Virus record (IMG/VR): IMGVR_UViG_3300009177_000028
Coordinates: 62,001 to 126,000 of that record
Source: a virus
Length of the DNA: 64,000 bases
Direction: 5' to 3' (one strand)
The number at the start of each line of letters is the position of its first letter. Within the stretch, counting starts at the first letter, position 1. This document shows positions 61,540 to 64,000 of this stretch, piece by piece. The position numbers were made by a program, and so were the translations under genes. The notes beneath the pieces were generated by a model that made no database searches, had not been told where the DNA came from, and saw nothing but the letters and a program-made list of their open reading frames with translations.

Positions 61540-64000
61540 ATGTCCAATTATCCTTTCAGCCAAGACAATAACATCACCCTTCCTGGAGTTTCAGGAACTT
61601 CGGATGAAGATGTTGCTATTACCGCCCTTCGAGAGGCAGCATTTGCAATTGAAACAGAATTAGGCATCAAACCGAGCGGTATTTATACCGATGTTCGTGC
61701 CAGATTAGACATCCTAGAGTCCAGAATAAATGGATCAATTCCGTCTGGAGTCACCAACGATGGCTATATTCTTAGCCCATTACTTCTTTGGAATACTTCT
61801 TCAAACGTTACCCTATCCATCAGCGATGGTTATGGTGTTCCAACCGAAAATAGAATTAACGGCTCTCTATTTATGAGGGCTGACGGTTACGCCAATAATG
61901 AACTTTATGTTCGTAGAAGCGGAGCCTGGTATCCAATTCAAACAGATTTGTGGGTTGCAAGCGGAGATTTATCTGGAACTTATCTTTCCCAAACAGTTAT
62001 TGGCCTTCAGGGTAAATCACTTAATTCATCCTTAGCAACTATAAATACTTTTGGTTTATCTAGAGACGGCTACCATTTAACTTGGAATGCTTCAGGACAA
62101 TATTGGGAAGCTCAAACCGGATTTAAAGCTGCTGGTGACTTAGCAATTACCAATAGCCCACCTTGGGGAAGAACTAGCCAAGTAGTAGTTGGCCTTCAAA
62201 ACAAGGCCATTGCTCCGGCAGCTACAACGCCAAGTGACGGTGATGTATTAGTTTTTGAAACCACTGATAATCACTGGGAACCACAGCAACCAGCCGTAGT
62301 TTTTGGTGGGTCTGTGCTCGCTGGAGACGGCTACGTAACCAGAACCAATATTCGTTCTAACAAATTACTTCAATCACCTTCCGCCAATACTTCTAGCAAA
62401 GTTGGAATGGTTAACTTTGGCAGCCGCTCATCAGGTCTTACTGCCGGAACTACTGAAAACTATGCCGCCATTCTTAGCGGTGATAGACACGCAGCTAGCG
62501 GACTTTTCAGCCTAATTACCGGTGGTGATACCAACGTAGCTAGTGGTCAGTATGCCACGGTAATTAACGGAACCACCAATACAGCCAGCGCAAATTATTC
62601 TGTAGTTATGGATGGTTACAGTAATACGGCTTCTGGAATTCATTCCTACGTATTGAATGGTTCTGCTAACGCTCCAGCGGCTCTTTATTCTTCAGTTCTA
62701 AATGGTATTTCTAATACTATTTCTTCAACTTCTACTCATGCTGCCATTGGATTTGGTTCAAATAACCAAATTACTGGAGCAACCGCAACTTACACCCTAA
62801 TCATGGGTGGAAGCGGCAACCAAGCCTCAGCTCAGAACGTCTTCCTTGGAAATCCAACTGGAGCTACTGTTCAGTCTACTTATTCAACAGTCTTGACTGG
62901 TTTGAATAATTCCATAAACTCAACTTCTAATTTCTCTGCTATAATTAGCGGAAATACTAATACAGTATCTGGATCTTCTGGATTTGGTTTTATTGGAACT
63001 GGTAATAACATTACTGTTACTGGATTATATGCTACTGTTCTTAATGCAACGGTTGCTACTGCTAACGGTCTTCATAGCTTAGTTCTAAATGGTAATACTA
63101 ACTCTGTTACTGGAAGTTTCTCAACTATCGTCAACGGAAATAATAACACTATCAGCGGACCGATCGCTTATGGCACTATCTTGGACGGATACGGTAACTC
63201 AGTATCTGGTGCTGGCGGATTAGTTGACGGTTATAATAACACTGTCTCTGGTATTTGGTCAACCATTCTAAATGGAAACGGAAATAGTATTTCCTGTAGA
63301 AATAGCACCATTCTCAACGGATCTTCCAACTCAATGGATGCCGCCAGCTCAGAAAATACAATTCTGGTTGGTACCTCCAACGTTCTAACTGGAACCAACA
63401 ACACAGTAACTATCGGAAGTGGTAATACGTTAACAAACGTATCCAGTCACTTTGTTCTAGGTAGCTTCAATACCCATCAATCTAACTTCTCATTCACCAA
63501 TGGAAGTTTAAATACAAGTTTGTCCGGAGCAGCCTTCAATAGGATTTGGGGATCTTCTAATACCATTGGAACTAACGTTACGATCAACGGTATCTTTGGT
63601 AACTCTAATGCTCTTGGACCAACCAGCACCACTAGCAACAACTTCGTAGCAGGCTCTTCCAATATCGTTGACGGCTATGGTAACAGCACCGTTCTAGGCT
63701 CTACAAATATTGCCAACTCCAGCTTTGGATTAGTCCAAGGACAGTATGGTAAGTCAAGAATGTTTGGACAACAGGTCCACGCTAACTCCAGATTTACTGC
63801 CGGTAGAGTGGGTGAAGCTCAATGGTCTAGGATGGTATTGACCGGAAATGCAAACTCCGGTGCCTCTATTCCTCTTCTATTGCAGGACGCCGCCCCAACA
63901 CCAATTACCTTTGTAGATGGCTATTCTTATGATCTACAAATTCGTGTAATGGTAGTTAATACTTCACCAATTAGCCCTAACCCAGTGGTCCCAGCTAGAT
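61540..64000 (+). CDS. Fibre protein with N-terminal anchor and degenerate N-T-S/G repeats (3' partial)
   Basis: ATG 61540 opens a frame that stays open to the right edge (about 820 residues seen). The start MSNYPFSQDNNITLPG, ETELGIKPSGIYTDVRARLD is paralogous to the genes at 34161 and 60163. Two GDLxGxY/GDLAITN phrases follow. From about residue 290 there are many short repeats of the form (A/S)(T/S)(V/I)(L/I)NGxxNT(V/I)SG, like the head repeats of trimeric autotransporter adhesins and some phage fibres (left-handed beta-roll). Ten DGY tripeptides occur. It may be the receptor-binding fibre. The C-terminus lies beyond the window. Confidence 0.85.
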   Translation, partial: MSNYPFSQDNNITLPGVSGTSDEDVAITALREAAFAIETELGIKPSGIYTDVRARLDILESRINGSIPSGVTNDGYILSPLLLWNTSSNVTLSISDGYGVPTENRINGSLFMRADGYANNELYVRRSGAWYPIQTDLWVASGDLSGTYLSQTVIGLQGKSLNSSLATINTFGLSRDGYHLTWNASGQYWEAQTGFKAAGDLAITNSPPWGRTSQVVVGLQNKAIAPAATTPSDGDVLVFETTDNHWEPQQPAVVFGGSVLAGDGYVTRTNIRSNKLLQSPSANTSSKVGMVNFGSRSSGLTAGTTENYAAILSGDRHAASGLFSLITGGDTNVASGQYATVINGTTNTASANYSVVMDGYSNTASGIHSYVLNGSANAPAALYSSVLNGISNTISSTSTHAAIGFGSNNQITGATATYTLIMGGSGNQASAQNVFLGNPTGATVQSTYSTVLTGLNNSINSTSNFSAIISGNTNTVSGSSGFGFIGTGNNITVTGLYATVLNATVATANGLHSLVLNGNTNSVTGSFSTIVNGNNNTISGPIAYGTILDGYGNSVSGAGGLVDGYNNTVSGIWSTILNGNGNSISCRNSTILNGSSNSMDAASSENTILVGTSNVLTGTNNTVTIGSGNTLTNVSSHFVLGSFNTHQSNFSFTNGSLNTSLSGAAFNRIWGSSNTIGTNVTINGIFGNSNALGPTSTTSNNFVAGSSNIVDGYGNSTVLGSTNIANSSFGLVQGQYGKSRMFGQQVHANSRFTAGRVGEAQWSRMVLTGNANSGASIPLLLQDAAPTPITFVDGYSYDLQIRVMVVNTSPISPNPVVPAR

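Noticed and set aside
61540-64000. Short non-coding repeats or CRISPR-like array near the right edge
   Set aside because: The repeats are degenerate, keep one open frame and encode adhesin-like protein repeats. There are no constant repeats with unique spacers.

Overview
This window looks like part of the genome of a large tailed double-stranded DNA bacteriophage. The evidence is gene packing with 1-4 bp start/stop overlaps, a phage-type replication set, and more than 30 kb of repetitive tail-fibre and receptor-binding style genes. The DNA is AT-leaning, Shine-Dalgarno sites are clear, and no rRNA, tRNA, CRISPR array, integrase or transposase is visible. The host cannot be named from the sequence. 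A B12-dependent ribonucleotide reductase, a methionine aminopeptidase and a tubulin/FtsZ-fold protein point to a large, fairly self-sufficient phage.

Layout. 1-8703 (+): two very large appendage proteins, the first running in from the left edge. 8750-14903 (+): a sugar and surface locus with an unknown protein, a GT4 and two GT2 glycosyltransferases, a formamidopyrimidine-type DNA glycosylase, a membrane-anchored protein and an RmlB-like dehydratase. 14927-16500 (+): an FtsZ/tubulin-like GTPase and a small overlapping His-rich protein. 16565-22809 (+): replication, with an SF2 helicase, a DnaC-like loader, a DnaB-like helicase and several small proteins. 22903-30466 (+): a sigma-like factor, class II ribonucleotide reductase, a PIN-PhoH protein, methionine aminopeptidase and a NadR-like P-loop kinase. 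30516-38015 (+): two long fibre-like proteins. 38060-44890 (+): a HELVH membrane metalloprotease, an FAD-dependent dehydrogenase, a DnaQ-like exonuclease, a GT-B enzyme, a HAD phosphatase, a macro-domain-like protein and an M23 peptidase. 44891-61407 (-): a 16.5 kb run of twelve appendage genes. 61540-64000 (+): a divergent fibre gene with short degenerate repeats that runs off the right edge.

The most striking structure is the minus-strand run. Two distantly related families (A and B) and a small family (C) recur in the order A-B, A-B-C, A-B-C. Two repeated protein modules have been inserted into A and B at shared sites, with different copy numbers in each paralogue. One of these modules also occurs in the unlinked plus-strand fibre gene at 34161. 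Three fibre genes share an N-terminal anchor-like segment and a similar leader. A TATACTAAAATTT motif precedes the fibre genes on both strands and may be a late promoter read with the phage sigma-like factor. This reads as a modular, diversifying host-recognition array, with the glycosyltransferases possibly decorating virion proteins or DNA.
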